From DASUPK01 sp035265665 (GTDB lineage Bacteria > Actinomycetota > Thermoleophilia > Solirubrobacterales > 70-9), in the NCBI GenBank assembly GCA_035265665.1, contig DATFOK010000102.1, positions 1 to 64,000 of the forward strand: DNA of 64,000 nt, read 5' to 3'. The number at the start of each line of letters is the position of its first letter. Position 1 is the stretch's first letter. The notes under the pieces were generated by a model. That model was given only the letters and a program-made list of their open reading frames with translations. It made no database searches and was not told the DNA's origin. Made by a program: the position numbers and the translations under genes. Shown in pieces: positions 8,230 to 16,158 of the stretch.

Positions 8230-9611
8230 CCCACGCCGCTCCCGGAAGCGGAGCTGAGGAGGTGGCGGCTTGATTCTTTCTCGAGCAGCGCCACGCACTC
8301 GATGTGCGGGGTCTGGGGGAACATGTCGACCGGCTTCACGCGGCGCACCCTATAGCCGGCCTCCGAGAGCTGGGCGGCGTTGGGGGCGAGCGTCGTCGGG
8401 TTGCAGGAGACGTAGACGATGCGCGGTGCGTCGCACTCGATCAGCCGCCGCACCACCTTCTTGGAGAGCCCGGCGCGGGGCGGGTCGACGACCACGACGT
8501 CGGGGCGGCCGGCCTCGTCCAGCAGCGGGCGGATCTCCTTGCGGGCGTCGCCGGTGCGGAAGTGCACGTTCTCGATCGCGTTGAGGCGGGCGTTCTCCTC
8601 CGCGTCGGCGATCGCCTCCGACACGATTTCGACGCCCCACACCTCCCCCGCGCGTGCTGCCAGGCTGAGGCCGAGGGTGCCGATACCGCAGAAGAGGTCG
8701 AAGACTCGCTCGCCTCCCGTCAGGCCGGCCATTTCACCCGCGATCCCATAGAGCCGCTCGGCCATCTCGGTATTGGTCTGGAAGAAGGCGCTGTGGGAGA
8801 TCCGGAAGCGCAGTTCGCAGAGCTCCTCCTCCAGGTGCTCGCGGCCCAGCACGCCGGTCGGTCCGTCGGTGCCTCCGCTTGAGCCCTCGACGATCGTGTG
8901 CAGGTCGACTGGCGGGCGGGGGATCTCCGCCGGCGAGGTGACCAGGCGGGTTTGCAGCTGGCCGGTCCGGCGCCCTTCGCGGACGACGAGGTTGCGGAGA
9001 ACACCGGCGCCGGAGCGGCGGTCGTAGGCGGGCAGGCCCTCCGCGGCCGCCCAGGCGCGGATCTCGTTGCGCAGGAGGTTGTTTCGCTCCGAGGCGAGCT
9101 GGCAGTCCTCGGCGTCCACCACCAGGTCCCAGCGCCCACGGGCGTGAAAGCCGAGGACGAGCCCGTCGTCTCGCTCCCCGAACGAGTACTCGAGCTTGTT
9201 GCGGTAGCGCCACTGCTCAGCTGCCGGTTCGATCGGCTCAAGGTCGAAGCAATCGAGGTGCCCGATTCGAACTAGAGCGTCCGCGACCTGAGCTTCCTTG
9301 TGGCTGAGCTGGTGTTCGTATGGAAGTTCCTGCCATGGCGCTCCCGGACAGGGCTCGCCACCGTGGTCGCACCGGGGTGGGACGCGGTCGGGCGACTCTC
9401 TGACGATGTCTCGTGTCACAGCCTCGGCGTAGCTGCTCTTGGCTCGCGTTACCTCGGCAACCACTCGATCCCCAGGCAACGCTCCCGCGACGAAGACGAC
9501 ATAACCGTTCTCATGCGCGACCCCTTTGCCTCCATAGGCCAGGGACTCGATGTCAAGCGTCAGCAGCTCGCCGCGGGGTGGCCGCAGTTGCGTGGTCCCT
9601 TCGTCGGCCAT
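8226..9611 (-). CDS. TrmA/RlmD-family RNA (uracil-5-)-methyltransferase
   Basis: About 461 residues. An N-terminal TRAM beta-barrel (LDIESLAYGGKGVAHENGYV) is followed by a CxxxxxxC region (RCDHGGEPCPGAPW) that resembles the RlmD iron-sulfur loop but with fewer cysteines. The SAM-binding Rossmann domain has DLFCGIGTLGLSLA. The catalytic segment is VVVDPPRAGLSKKV and VYVSCNPTTLAPN, with nucleophile Cys about residue 403. It makes 5-methyluridine in rRNA or tRNA. Start choice is uncertain: ATG 9611 (MADEG) is used; ATG 9638 would overlap the divergent gene. No Shine-Dalgarno site is seen before either. Confidence 0.85.
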   Translation of the reverse strand: MADEGTTQLRPPRGELLTLDIESLAYGGKGVAHENGYVVFVAGALPGDRVVAEVTRAKSSYAEAVTRDIVRESPDRVPPRCDHGGEPCPGAPWQELPYEHQLSHKEAQVADALVRIGHLDCFDLEPIEPAAEQWRYRNKLEYSFGERDDGLVLGFHARGRWDLVVDAEDCQLASERNNLLRNEIRAWAAAEGLPAYDRRSGAGVLRNLVVREGRRTGQLQTRLVTSPAEIPRPPVDLHTIVEGSSGGTDGPTGVLGREHLEEELCELRFRISHSAFFQTNTEMAERLYGIAGEMAGLTGGERVFDLFCGIGTLGLSLAARAGEVWGVEIVSEAIADAEENARLNAIENVHFRTGDARKEIRPLLDEAGRPDVVVVDPPRAGLSKKVVRRLIECDAPRIVYVSCNPTTLAPNAAQLSEAGYRVRRVKPVDMFPQTPHIECVALLEKESSRHLLSSASGSGVG

Positions 9612-9636
9612 CGTCGGCTTATCGTTGCAGCCGCTC

Positions 9637-11148
9637 ATGGGCTGGGACCTGGACGAATACCGGCGGGACGCGGAGCTCTTCGTCGAGGAGATCGACCGCG
9701 AGTACTACCTGCAGGGGGCGGGACAGAAGCCCGATCTGGAGATCGAGCCGATCTACGACCGGCACGAAGGCCTGTTCGAGCGGTCGGCTGTCGAGCGTGT
9801 GGGGGAGGCCAGGCGGAGATGCGAGGGCGCGCGTCAGCGCGAGCCGTTTGATGGTGATGACGAGGAAGTTTGCCTTCGATACCTGCATCAGTTCGCGCTC
9901 GACGGCCACCTCGGGGCGGCAACCCGGGCCCTCGAGGCCCGGCTGGCCGAGCTCGAGGCCTCGCTCGAGATCGAGGTCGGTGGTGAGGCCATCCCCTATC
10001 GGACGGCACCGGTGGTCCAGGCCAACGAGGCCGACGGCGACCGGCGCGCCGAGATCGAGACCGCGCGCAACGCGGCGGTGGCCGAACGGCTCAACCCGCT
10101 CCATTTCGAGGCGCTGGAGGCCGTACACGACGCCTGCGTCGATCTCGGCTGGCCCTCGTACCTCGATGCCTACTCGGACGTCCGCGCGCTCGATCTGCGG
10201 GCTCTGGCACGTGAGCTGGACGGGTTCGCGGAGGCGACCGAGCCCGGCTACGCCGGCATCGTCGGCCGCGAGCTCGAGCAGACGGTCGGGCTTTCGCTTG
10301 ATCAGTCGCGGCGCTCGGACCTGGCCCGCTTCTTCCGGGCACCGCATCTGGACGGGCTCTTTCCCGGTGAGCGGATGGTCCCGGCGCTGCAGGAGACGCT
10401 CGCCGCGCTCGGGATCGATCTCGCCGCGCAGTCCAATGTCAAGCTCGACACCGAGACCAGACCGACGAAGAGCCCGCGGGCATTCTGCGCCGTGCCGCGC
10501 GTCCCGGACGAGGTCTATCTGGTCATGCCGCCGATCGGCGGGCGGGAGGACTACGCGGCGCTCTTCCACGAGGCCGGGCATGCCGAGCACTACGGATGTA
10601 CGGACGCGGAGCTGGCATTCGAGTTCCGGCATCTCGGGGACAACTCGGTCACCGAGTCCTACGCCTTCCTCCTCGAGGGGCTGACCGCGAGTGCGGCGTG
10701 GCTGAGGAGGGTCTTGGGCATCGACGGCGCAGAGGCCGCGATCGAGCACGCGCGGGCGTCGCGGCTCGTGTTCCTGCGCCGCTACTCGGCGAAGATCGCC
10801 TACGAGGTCGAGCTGCACGGGCCGGATGCGGATCTCAGCGCGATGCCGGAGCGCTACGCGAGCCTGCTCACCGAGAGGGTCGGGGTCGAGTGGCCGCGCG
10901 AGACCTGGCTATCCGACGTGGATGAGGGCTTCTACGTCGCCTGCTACCTGCGCGCCTGGGCGCTCGAGGTGGACTGGCGGAGCGAGCTCGGAAGGCGCTT
11001 CGGGGTGGAGTGGTTCGCCGACGCGGAGGCGGGGCACTGGCTGCGGGCGCTGTGGGCGCGGGGGCAGCGACTCGACGCGGACCGTTTGCTGGACGAGGTC
11101 GCAGGGCGCAAGCTCGATTTCGGCCGCCTGGCCTCCGATCTGAGTTAA
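9637..11148 (+). CDS. M3-like zinc metallopeptidase
   Basis: 503 residues, mostly helical. The zinc site is H311-E-A-G-H315 (YAALFHEAGHAEHYG), followed by SVTESYAFLLEGL, whose glutamate is the likely third ligand; this is the layout of the thimet oligopeptidase/M3 and carboxypeptidase M32-like helical peptidases. No signal peptide, so likely cytoplasmic oligopeptide breakdown. ATG 9637 was chosen because it begins the conserved MGWDLDEYRRDAELF; the frame stays open upstream into the divergent methyltransferase gene. The two start codons are back to back and neither has a Shine-Dalgarno site. Exact subfamily is uncertain. Confidence 0.78.
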   Translation: MGWDLDEYRRDAELFVEEIDREYYLQGAGQKPDLEIEPIYDRHEGLFERSAVERVGEARRRCEGARQREPFDGDDEEVCLRYLHQFALDGHLGAATRALEARLAELEASLEIEVGGEAIPYRTAPVVQANEADGDRRAEIETARNAAVAERLNPLHFEALEAVHDACVDLGWPSYLDAYSDVRALDLRALARELDGFAEATEPGYAGIVGRELEQTVGLSLDQSRRSDLARFFRAPHLDGLFPGERMVPALQETLAALGIDLAAQSNVKLDTETRPTKSPRAFCAVPRVPDEVYLVMPPIGGREDYAALFHEAGHAEHYGCTDAELAFEFRHLGDNSVTESYAFLLEGLTASAAWLRRVLGIDGAEAAIEHARASRLVFLRRYSAKIAYEVELHGPDADLSAMPERYASLLTERVGVEWPRETWLSDVDEGFYVACYLRAWALEVDWRSELGRRFGVEWFADAEAGHWLRALWARGQRLDADRLLDEVAGRKLDFGRLASDLS

Positions 11149-11186
11149 GGACCTCGTCGGGTATAGGCTTGCGCCGCACTCCACAA

Positions 11187-11217
11187 ACGGGTTGCGCCGG
11201 GCGGCGCACCCTCGCAT
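11187..11217 (+). repeat. Intergenic stem-loop repeat, copy B
   Basis: ACGGGTTGCGCC, a GGGC loop, GGCGCACCC and TCGCAT. The 10/9-nt arms pair with one bulged T. It lies in the 5' region of the coiled-coil gene at 11241, 12 nt before its Shine-Dalgarno site. It is almost identical to copy C at 33852, including the ACAAA before it. Confidence 0.65.
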
Positions 11218-11240
11218 CTACCCCGAGCAGGAGGTCCAAG

Positions 11241-11555
11241 GTGGAAGCAAGCGAGAGCGGTAGCGTTCGAGACCAGGTCCAGAAGGCGATCGACGACCTG
11301 CGGGCCGCCGGCGAGAAGGCGACCGGCGACGTGCGCTCGCGCATCGACGACGCGGTCTCGCGGTTGCGCGACGTGTCGGGCGAAGCGGGCACGAAGGCGC
11401 AGGATCAGGTCTCGAATTGGCGCGACACCCTGGACAACGCGACCCAGGACGTCCGCAAGGAGCTCGCCAAGCTGGCGGTCCGTGCGCAGAGCTCGACCGA
11501 GGCGCTCGACGAGATCGCCAAGGAGATCGACGAGCGCCGTACGGCGCTGAAGTAG
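11241..11555 (+). CDS. Coiled-coil, phasin-like protein
   Basis: 104 residues, nearly all amphipathic helix with heptad character (VRDQVQKAIDDLRAAGEK, RSRIDDAVSRLRDV, DVRKELAKLAVRAQSS). It is highly charged with no Cys or Trp-rich core and no membrane segment. Resemblance to phasins or late-embryogenesis-type helices is general only. The GTG start has a strong AGGAGG site at 11229-11234. The next gene, on the other strand, is a second coiled-coil protein. Function unknown. Confidence 0.7.
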   Translation: MEASESGSVRDQVQKAIDDLRAAGEKATGDVRSRIDDAVSRLRDVSGEAGTKAQDQVSNWRDTLDNATQDVRKELAKLAVRAQSSTEALDEIAKEIDERRTALK

Positions 11556-11575
11556 TTCGGGCTACCGAGCTCGGT

Positions 11576-12133
11576 CTAGCTCTGGAGCTTACGGTCGAGG
11601 GACCGCAGCAGGCTCTTGCGGGCCTTGTTGCGCCCCTCGTATTCGCGGATCCTGCGCAGCTCAGCCCGGGTGAGCTCGGGGAGCCGGCGATCGATCTGCC
11701 GGATGGAGAGCTGGTCGTAGGCCGTGATGGGGAAGCCGGGGACGCGCGCCGCCCGGCGGACCCGGTCGGCGCCCGCGAGCGGCTTGTCGACCGCCTTGAC
11801 GGCCCGCTTGCGCGCCTTCTGTGCGCGGGCGCCGGCCTGTTGGCGCGCTAGACCCGGGGCCTCCCTGGCTTGGGCGAGCAGGCGCTCCAGCTGGCCGAGT
11901 AGATCGTCGGCCTGATCGCGGCCGCGGGTGACCAGGCGGCCGACGATCTCGTCCGCGTCGGTGCGCGTCATGCGGCCGCGCCGCACCGCGTCATCGATGA
12001 CCTCCTGGAGGCGGTCACGCGAGATCGTGACGCTCTTCTCGAGGGCCTCGCGGAAGGCCTGGACGCTCTGCTCGGCGCGCGAGCTCTCCGCGGCCTCTTC
12101 GCTCTTCCCTTTTGCCCCTGACGCCTGCGCCAT
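11576..12133 (-). CDS. Phasin-like coiled-coil protein with conserved C-terminal helix motif
   Basis: 185 residues. The first about 110 are a charged coiled coil (AFREALEKSVTISRDRLQEV, IVGRLVTRGRDQADDLLGQL) reminiscent of phasins. Then comes a basic Ala/Arg stretch and a C-terminal module FPITAYDQLSIRQIDRRLPE with LTRAELRRIREYEGRNKARK, a small helical motif I associate with other actinobacterial coiled-coil proteins from memory. No transmembrane segment. It converges on the other coiled-coil gene (11241-11555), the stops 20 bp apart. Possible roles are granule or nucleoid association; no direct evidence. Confidence 0.7.
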   Translation of the reverse strand: MAQASGAKGKSEEAAESSRAEQSVQAFREALEKSVTISRDRLQEVIDDAVRRGRMTRTDADEIVGRLVTRGRDQADDLLGQLERLLAQAREAPGLARQQAGARAQKARKRAVKAVDKPLAGADRVRRAARVPGFPITAYDQLSIRQIDRRLPELTRAELRRIREYEGRNKARKSLLRSLDRKLQS

Positions 12134-12142
12134 CCCCTCGGA

Positions 12143-12961
12143 CTATCCCACAGATGTAAATCTGCCAATCACGGGGTTGTGGTCGGAGAGACGGATCCGC
12201 AGGCTCGTCTTCGGATCGACCACGTCCCGGGCTTCGGGGGGGAGCGCGGCGGGGTGCTCGACGATCTCGATGCCTTGCACGAGCAGGTGGCTGAGGCGGT
12301 CCGGGGCGGTGCGGGGGGCCAGGCCGTAGCGCTCCTCGAGCCGGTCGAAGACCCCGCTCGCCTGCGGCCGGACGTTGAAGTCGCCCCCGAACACCAGCGC
12401 GTTCGAACCAGCGAAGTCGGTGGCGCGCTGGGCGGCATCGAGCAGCTCGCGCTCGGCCGAGGTGGGCTTGGTACTGACGTGGAGGTTCGCCACGCAGAGG
12501 CCCGATTCCATCCGGGTCAGCGCCATGACGCGGGTCTCCGGCCTGCGGGTCAGGACCTCACGGCGGCGCTCCGCGATCGGTCCCGCATCCGGTCTGACGA
12601 GGGTGGTGTTCGAGCCGCCCTCCCAGGCGCCGAGCAGGTCCGGCCGCCAGCGGCCGATCAGGGAGGTGAGCGGCTGAAACCAGTTGCGGCCGCTGAAGAC
12701 CCGGTGGGCATCGGCGCCGCAGGCCGCGGCCATCCGCTCCTTCCAGCTGGGCGGGAACTCCTGGAAGAGGGCGACGTCCCAGTCGATGCCGCGAATCAGC
12801 TCGGCGAAGAGGTCGAACAGATCCCAGTTCGTCTGCTCGTAGTCCTTCCCCAGGCGGGGCCCGCGGCGGCAGTTGCCCTTGTGGGCCCGCACCTGAAGCT
12901 CCGGCTCGGGGGGCCAGTCGCGTCCGTGGAACACGTTCCATGTCATCGCGGTCAGCTGCAC
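12143..12961 (-). CDS. Endonuclease/exonuclease/phosphatase-family protein
   Basis: 272 residues of the EEP (DNase I-like) fold: TAMTWNVFHG at the start, LFQEFPPSW with the metal-binding Glu, LCVANLHVST, LVFGGDFNVRP with catalytic Asp/Asn, and RIRLSDHNPVIG with the terminal Asp-His. All core catalytic residues are present. No signal peptide, so an intracellular nuclease or phosphodiesterase is likely. The GTG start follows GATACT by 6 nt, so it may be leaderless; a second ATG lies five codons in. It is divergent from argF, with 21 bp between the start codons. Confidence 0.85.
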   Translation of the reverse strand: MQLTAMTWNVFHGRDWPPEPELQVRAHKGNCRRGPRLGKDYEQTNWDLFDLFAELIRGIDWDVALFQEFPPSWKERMAAACGADAHRVFSGRNWFQPLTSLIGRWRPDLLGAWEGGSNTTLVRPDAGPIAERRREVLTRRPETRVMALTRMESGLCVANLHVSTKPTSAERELLDAAQRATDFAGSNALVFGGDFNVRPQASGVFDRLEERYGLAPRTAPDRLSHLLVQGIEIVEHPAALPPEARDVVDPKTSLRIRLSDHNPVIGRFTSVG

Positions 12962-12982
12962 GCCCCTAGTATCGGCTGCTCG

Positions 12983-13888
12983 ATGGCTCCGCCGACCGCA
13001 CAGCTTCCGGCCTCGGATTTCCTCACCGGCGAGGAGCTCGACCGCGAGGCGCTGCTGGCCCTGCTCGACCGGGCCGAGGAGCTCAAGCGGGGCCGTGCGT
13101 CGGGCGAGGGGCGGGACTCACTTGCCGGCCGCTCGGTGGCGCTGGTCTTCGAGAAGCCATCGACGCGAACCCGTGTCTCGTTTGAGGTCGGTGTCGCCGA
13201 GCTGGGAGCGACGCCGATCGTGTTGCATGCCGAGGAGCTGCAGATGACGCGCGGCGAGTCGGTCGCCGACACCGGCCGGATCCTCTCCGGCTACCTGCAC
13301 GGCATCGTGATCCGTTCCGGCTCGGATGAGCGGGTGCGCGAGCTGGCAGCCGGAGCGAGCGTGCCTGTGATCAACGGGCTGACGCCGGAGCACCACCCGT
13401 GTCAGGCGCTGGCCGACCTGCTGACGCTGAAGGAGCGCTTCGGCGAGCTCGACGGGCTCCGCCTCGCCTACGTGGGGGACGGGAACAACATGGCGCGTTC
13501 GCTGGCGATCCTGGGACGCATCGCGGGGGTGAACGTGGTGATCGCGAGCCCGGATGGCTATCGGATCGAGGAGGGGCCGGCCGAGCTCACCGGCGAACCG
13601 CGCGCGGCGGCCGCCGGGGCCGATGCGATCTACACAGACGTCTGGGTGAGCATGGGGGACGAGGAGGAGGCCGCGCGGCGGCGCCGCGACCTGACCCCCT
13701 ACCAGCTCAACGACGAGCTTCTCGACGTCGCCTCGGACCGGGTGGTCGCGCTCCACTGCCTGCCGGCCCACCCGGGCGAGGAGATCACTGCCGAGGTGCT
13801 CTACGGCGAGCGCTCGGCGGTCTGGGAGCAGGCGGAGAACCGCCTGCATGCGCAGAAGGCGCTGCTCGAGCGCCTGCTGGGCGCCTAG
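12983..13888 (+). CDS. argF: Ornithine carbamoyltransferase
   Basis: 301 residues, normal family length. It joins carbamoyl phosphate and ornithine to citrulline in arginine synthesis. Motifs: FEKPSTRTRVSFE (carbamoyl phosphate), HPCQALADL, YVGDGNNMARS and HCLPAHPGEE, whose Cys-Leu-Pro binds ornithine. ATG 12983 begins the conserved protein; the same frame is open far upstream but antisense to the nuclease gene. No Shine-Dalgarno site is seen; TAGTAT at 12967-12972 could be a -10 box. No other arginine-synthesis gene is adjacent, though arginine-related catabolic genes lie at 34-38 kb. Its stop overlaps that of the convergent Ddn-like gene by 4 bp. Confidence 0.93.
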   Translation: MAPPTAQLPASDFLTGEELDREALLALLDRAEELKRGRASGEGRDSLAGRSVALVFEKPSTRTRVSFEVGVAELGATPIVLHAEELQMTRGESVADTGRILSGYLHGIVIRSGSDERVRELAAGASVPVINGLTPEHHPCQALADLLTLKERFGELDGLRLAYVGDGNNMARSLAILGRIAGVNVVIASPDGYRIEEGPAELTGEPRAAAAGADAIYTDVWVSMGDEEEAARRRRDLTPYQLNDELLDVASDRVVALHCLPAHPGEEITAEVLYGERSAVWEQAENRLHAQKALLERLLGA

Positions 13889-14409
13889 CCGCCCTCCCCG
13901 TCACGGGGCTCGCAGACGATCACCGGGATGCGCCTGCGGGCTGTGTCGGCGCGCCGCTGGTAGTCGTCGTAGCCGGGATAGAGCTGCGTCGCCAGCTTCC
14001 AGAGGCGCTCGCGCTCCTCTCCCTCCGCCTCACGAGCGCGGTAGGTCCCACCCTGGCCCCGGGCCCAGAGTTCGATTTCGGGGCTCGCCTTGAGGTTGTG
14101 GTACCAGGCCGGATGCTTCGCCTTTCCGGTCTGCGAGGCGATCAGGACGACGTTGCCGTCATCGGTGAAGTAGAGAAGCGGCGTGGTGCGCTTCTGGCCG
14201 CTCTTGGCTCCGGTGTGCGAGAGCAGTACGGTCGGGGCCCCGCTCGGCATCTTGAGCAGTCCACGGCTCGCCCGCATCAGGTATGGATCGACCTTGTTGG
14301 CGACGTTGAGGGCGACCCAGCCGCCGAACCTGCCCTTCGCAATCCAACGGAACGCGCGCTGGACCAGATTGCGCGGCTTGGTCGCGTCGAACTCGGGCAC
14401 CCGTTCCAC
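13885..14409 (-). CDS. Deazaflavin (F420)-dependent nitroreductase-family protein
   Basis: 174 residues of the Ddn/FDOR split-barrel family: VLLSHTGAKSGQKRTTPLLY (F420-phosphate binding), VLIASQTGKAKHPAWYHNL and PEIELWARGQ, ending RRIPVIVCEP. Relatives transfer hydride from F420H2 to quinones or xenobiotics. Start GTG 14409 lies 6 nt after a TAGGCT box on the minus strand, suggesting a leaderless message. Single gene between argF and tRNA-Glu. Family assignment is firm; substrate is unknown. Confidence 0.88.
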   Translation of the reverse strand: MERVPEFDATKPRNLVQRAFRWIAKGRFGGWVALNVANKVDPYLMRASRGLLKMPSGAPTVLLSHTGAKSGQKRTTPLLYFTDDGNVVLIASQTGKAKHPAWYHNLKASPEIELWARGQGGTYRAREAEGEERERLWKLATQLYPGYDDYQRRADTARRRIPVIVCEPRDGEGG

Positions 14410-14462
14410 GGCAGCAGCCTATGCGAGCGTCATCAGGGCGTGCCTAGACTTGCTTGCCGCAA

Positions 14463-14534
14463 GGCCCCGTCGTCCAACGGCTAGGACATCAGGTTTTCAA
14501 CCTGGGAACGCGGGTTCGACTCCCGCCGGGGCTA
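14463..14534 (+). tRNA. tRNA-Glu (TTC)
   Basis: A 72-nt cloverleaf: acceptor GGCCCCG/CGGGGCT with a G-T first pair, D stem GTCC/GGAC, anticodon stem CAGG/CCTG with loop TTTTCAA giving anticodon TTC, T arm GCGGG-TTCGACT-CCCGC, discriminator A. No CCA is encoded. Confidence 0.95.
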
Positions 14535-14601
14535 TCTCAGGGTTTCAAGGAGCGTTTCGAGCTAGCGGGCAGAGCTGGTCATTCGCCTAGGCTTGCGGCG
14601 A

Positions 14602-15357
14602 GTGCTCCCCGAGATCAACATCGGTCCGCTCACGCTGCAGACCTTCGGAATCTGCTTCGCGCTCGCCTTCATCGCGGCCGGGGCGCTGATCTGGAGGCGG
14701 CTCGATGAGCTCGGCAAGCCCGTCGACTGGGCCTACGAGATGGGCTTCACCGCGCTACTCGGCGGCCTGATCGGAGCGCGGGTCGACTTCATCATCGAGA
14801 ACTACAGCGACGTCAAGGGGGACCTGCTCGGCAACATCCTCTCCGGCTCGGGACTCGTCTGGTACGGCGGTGTCATCGGAGGGGCGATCGGTGTGTTGCT
14901 CTGGGCGTGGTGGCGCAAGTACCTCACGCTCGGGCTGCTCGACCTCGCCGCCCCCGCCCTCGCCATCGGGTACGCGATCGGCCGCTGCGGCTGCCAGCTC
15001 TCCGGCGACGGCGACTACGGAAAGGCCTGGGATGGACCCTGGGCCATGGCCTATTCCGACGGCACCCAGCCGATCGACACGCCGGTCCACCCGACGCCCG
15101 TCTACGAGACGCTCGCGATGGGCCTCGTCGCGCTCCTGCTCTGGCGTCTCCGCGATCGCCTCACGAACGGCCTGCTCTTCGCCCTCTACCTCCTGCTGGC
15201 CGGCACCGAGCGCTTCCTGGTCGAATTCGTCCGCCGCAACGACGACGTCGCCCTCGGCCTCACCCAGGCTCAGCTGTTCAGTCTCGTGATGATGATCGCC
15301 GGTGGCTTCTGGCTGGCGCTCGCCTACCGTCGCGCTCCCCGCCCGGCACCCGCCTGA
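14602..15357 (+). CDS. lgt: Prolipoprotein diacylglyceryl transferase
   Basis: About 251 residues with seven predicted membrane helices. Lgt attaches diacylglycerol from phosphatidylglycerol to the lipobox Cys of pre-lipoproteins. The signature region IGRCGCQLSGDGDYG matches the family GRxxN/CQ motif, and GLIGARVDFIIENY and HPTPVYE are also conserved. GTG 14602 was chosen: TAGGCT (14588-14593) is 8 nt upstream, the leaderless layout; a TTG at 14593 would overlap the -10 box. The two ABC substrate-binding proteins in this window carry lipobox signals and would be its clients. Confidence 0.92.
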   Translation: MLPEINIGPLTLQTFGICFALAFIAAGALIWRRLDELGKPVDWAYEMGFTALLGGLIGARVDFIIENYSDVKGDLLGNILSGSGLVWYGGVIGGAIGVLLWAWWRKYLTLGLLDLAAPALAIGYAIGRCGCQLSGDGDYGKAWDGPWAMAYSDGTQPIDTPVHPTPVYETLAMGLVALLLWRLRDRLTNGLLFALYLLLAGTERFLVEFVRRNDDVALGLTQAQLFSLVMMIAGGFWLALAYRRAPRPAPA

Positions 15358-15365
15358 ACATCACT

Positions 15366-16118
15366 TCAGGCCGAACGGAGCAGGCCGCCGTCGAGCGGGA
15401 TCAGCGTTCCCGTGAGATAGGCGGCCCGCTCCGAGCACAGGAACGCGACCAGGTCGCCGTACTCCTCGGGGCGCCCCAGCCGGGCCGCGGGGATCCGGTC
15501 TCTCGCGGCCGCCTCCGCCTGCTCCAGCGATCCATGGCGGTCAGCCAGCCGGTCGGTCGCGAACTGCCCCGTGGCCACGGTGTTGACCGTCACCCCGTCC
15601 GCCGCTACCTCGTCCGAGAGCGTCTTGAGCAGCCCGAGCGCGGCCATCCGGTTCGCATTGGAGAGCGCGAGTCCCGGAATCGGCTCGCGGATAGAGCTCG
15701 ACGAGACGTTCACGATCCTGCCCCAGCGGCGCTCCCGCATCCCCGGCAGCACCTCTTCGATCAGGACCCGCGGGGCCAGCACCAGCGAGCGAAAAGCCGC
15801 CTCCCATTCCTCCAGCGAGTTGGCGAGCGCGCCGCCCCCCGGCAGCCCACCCGTGTTCGCGACCAGGATCTCGACCGGGCCCAGCGCCTCCGCGACCTCA
15901 CCCGGCAGCCGGCGCAGTCGGTCCAGGTCGCCTGTGTCCGCCGGGAACGCGCGCACCTCGCCTCCGATCTCCTCCGCCGCGGCCCGTAGCCCCTCTTCAG
16001 AGCGGCTCGAGATCGCCACCCGCGCGCCCTCCCGCGTGAGCGCGCCCGCGATCCCCTTCCCGATCCCGCGGCTGGCGGCCATCACCAGCGCCGTCCGCCC
16101 CTCGATGCCTAGGTCCAC
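15366..16118 (-). CDS. SDR oxidoreductase with atypical active site
   Basis: 250 residues, FabG-like Rossmann fold: ALVMAASRGIGKGIAGAL for NAD(P), VANTGGLPGGG, and a C-terminal YLTGTLIPLDGG. The usual YxxxK pair is missing: after the active-site serines (NVSSSSIREP) the helix reads LALSNANRMAALGLLK, giving Ser and Arg at the Tyr/Lys positions. A known SDR subgroup has SNxxR here, so this looks like a conserved variant rather than decay. Reaction is unknown. GTG start; no clear Shine-Dalgarno site. It converges on lgt, stops 8 bp apart. Confidence 0.82.
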   Translation of the reverse strand: MDLGIEGRTALVMAASRGIGKGIAGALTREGARVAISSRSEEGLRAAAEEIGGEVRAFPADTGDLDRLRRLPGEVAEALGPVEILVANTGGLPGGGALANSLEEWEAAFRSLVLAPRVLIEEVLPGMRERRWGRIVNVSSSSIREPIPGLALSNANRMAALGLLKTLSDEVAADGVTVNTVATGQFATDRLADRHGSLEQAEAAARDRIPAARLGRPEEYGDLVAFLCSERAAYLTGTLIPLDGGLLRSA

Positions 16119-16158
16119 CGCGGCGCTCCCAACCGTCTCGCGAGCCGTATCCGGTCCA

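Noticed and set aside
11159..11164. GGGTAT as a stress-sigma promoter for the coiled-coil gene at 11241
   Set aside because: The nearest GTTA-like -35 is only 11 bp away, too short compared with the 14-17 bp sites elsewhere.
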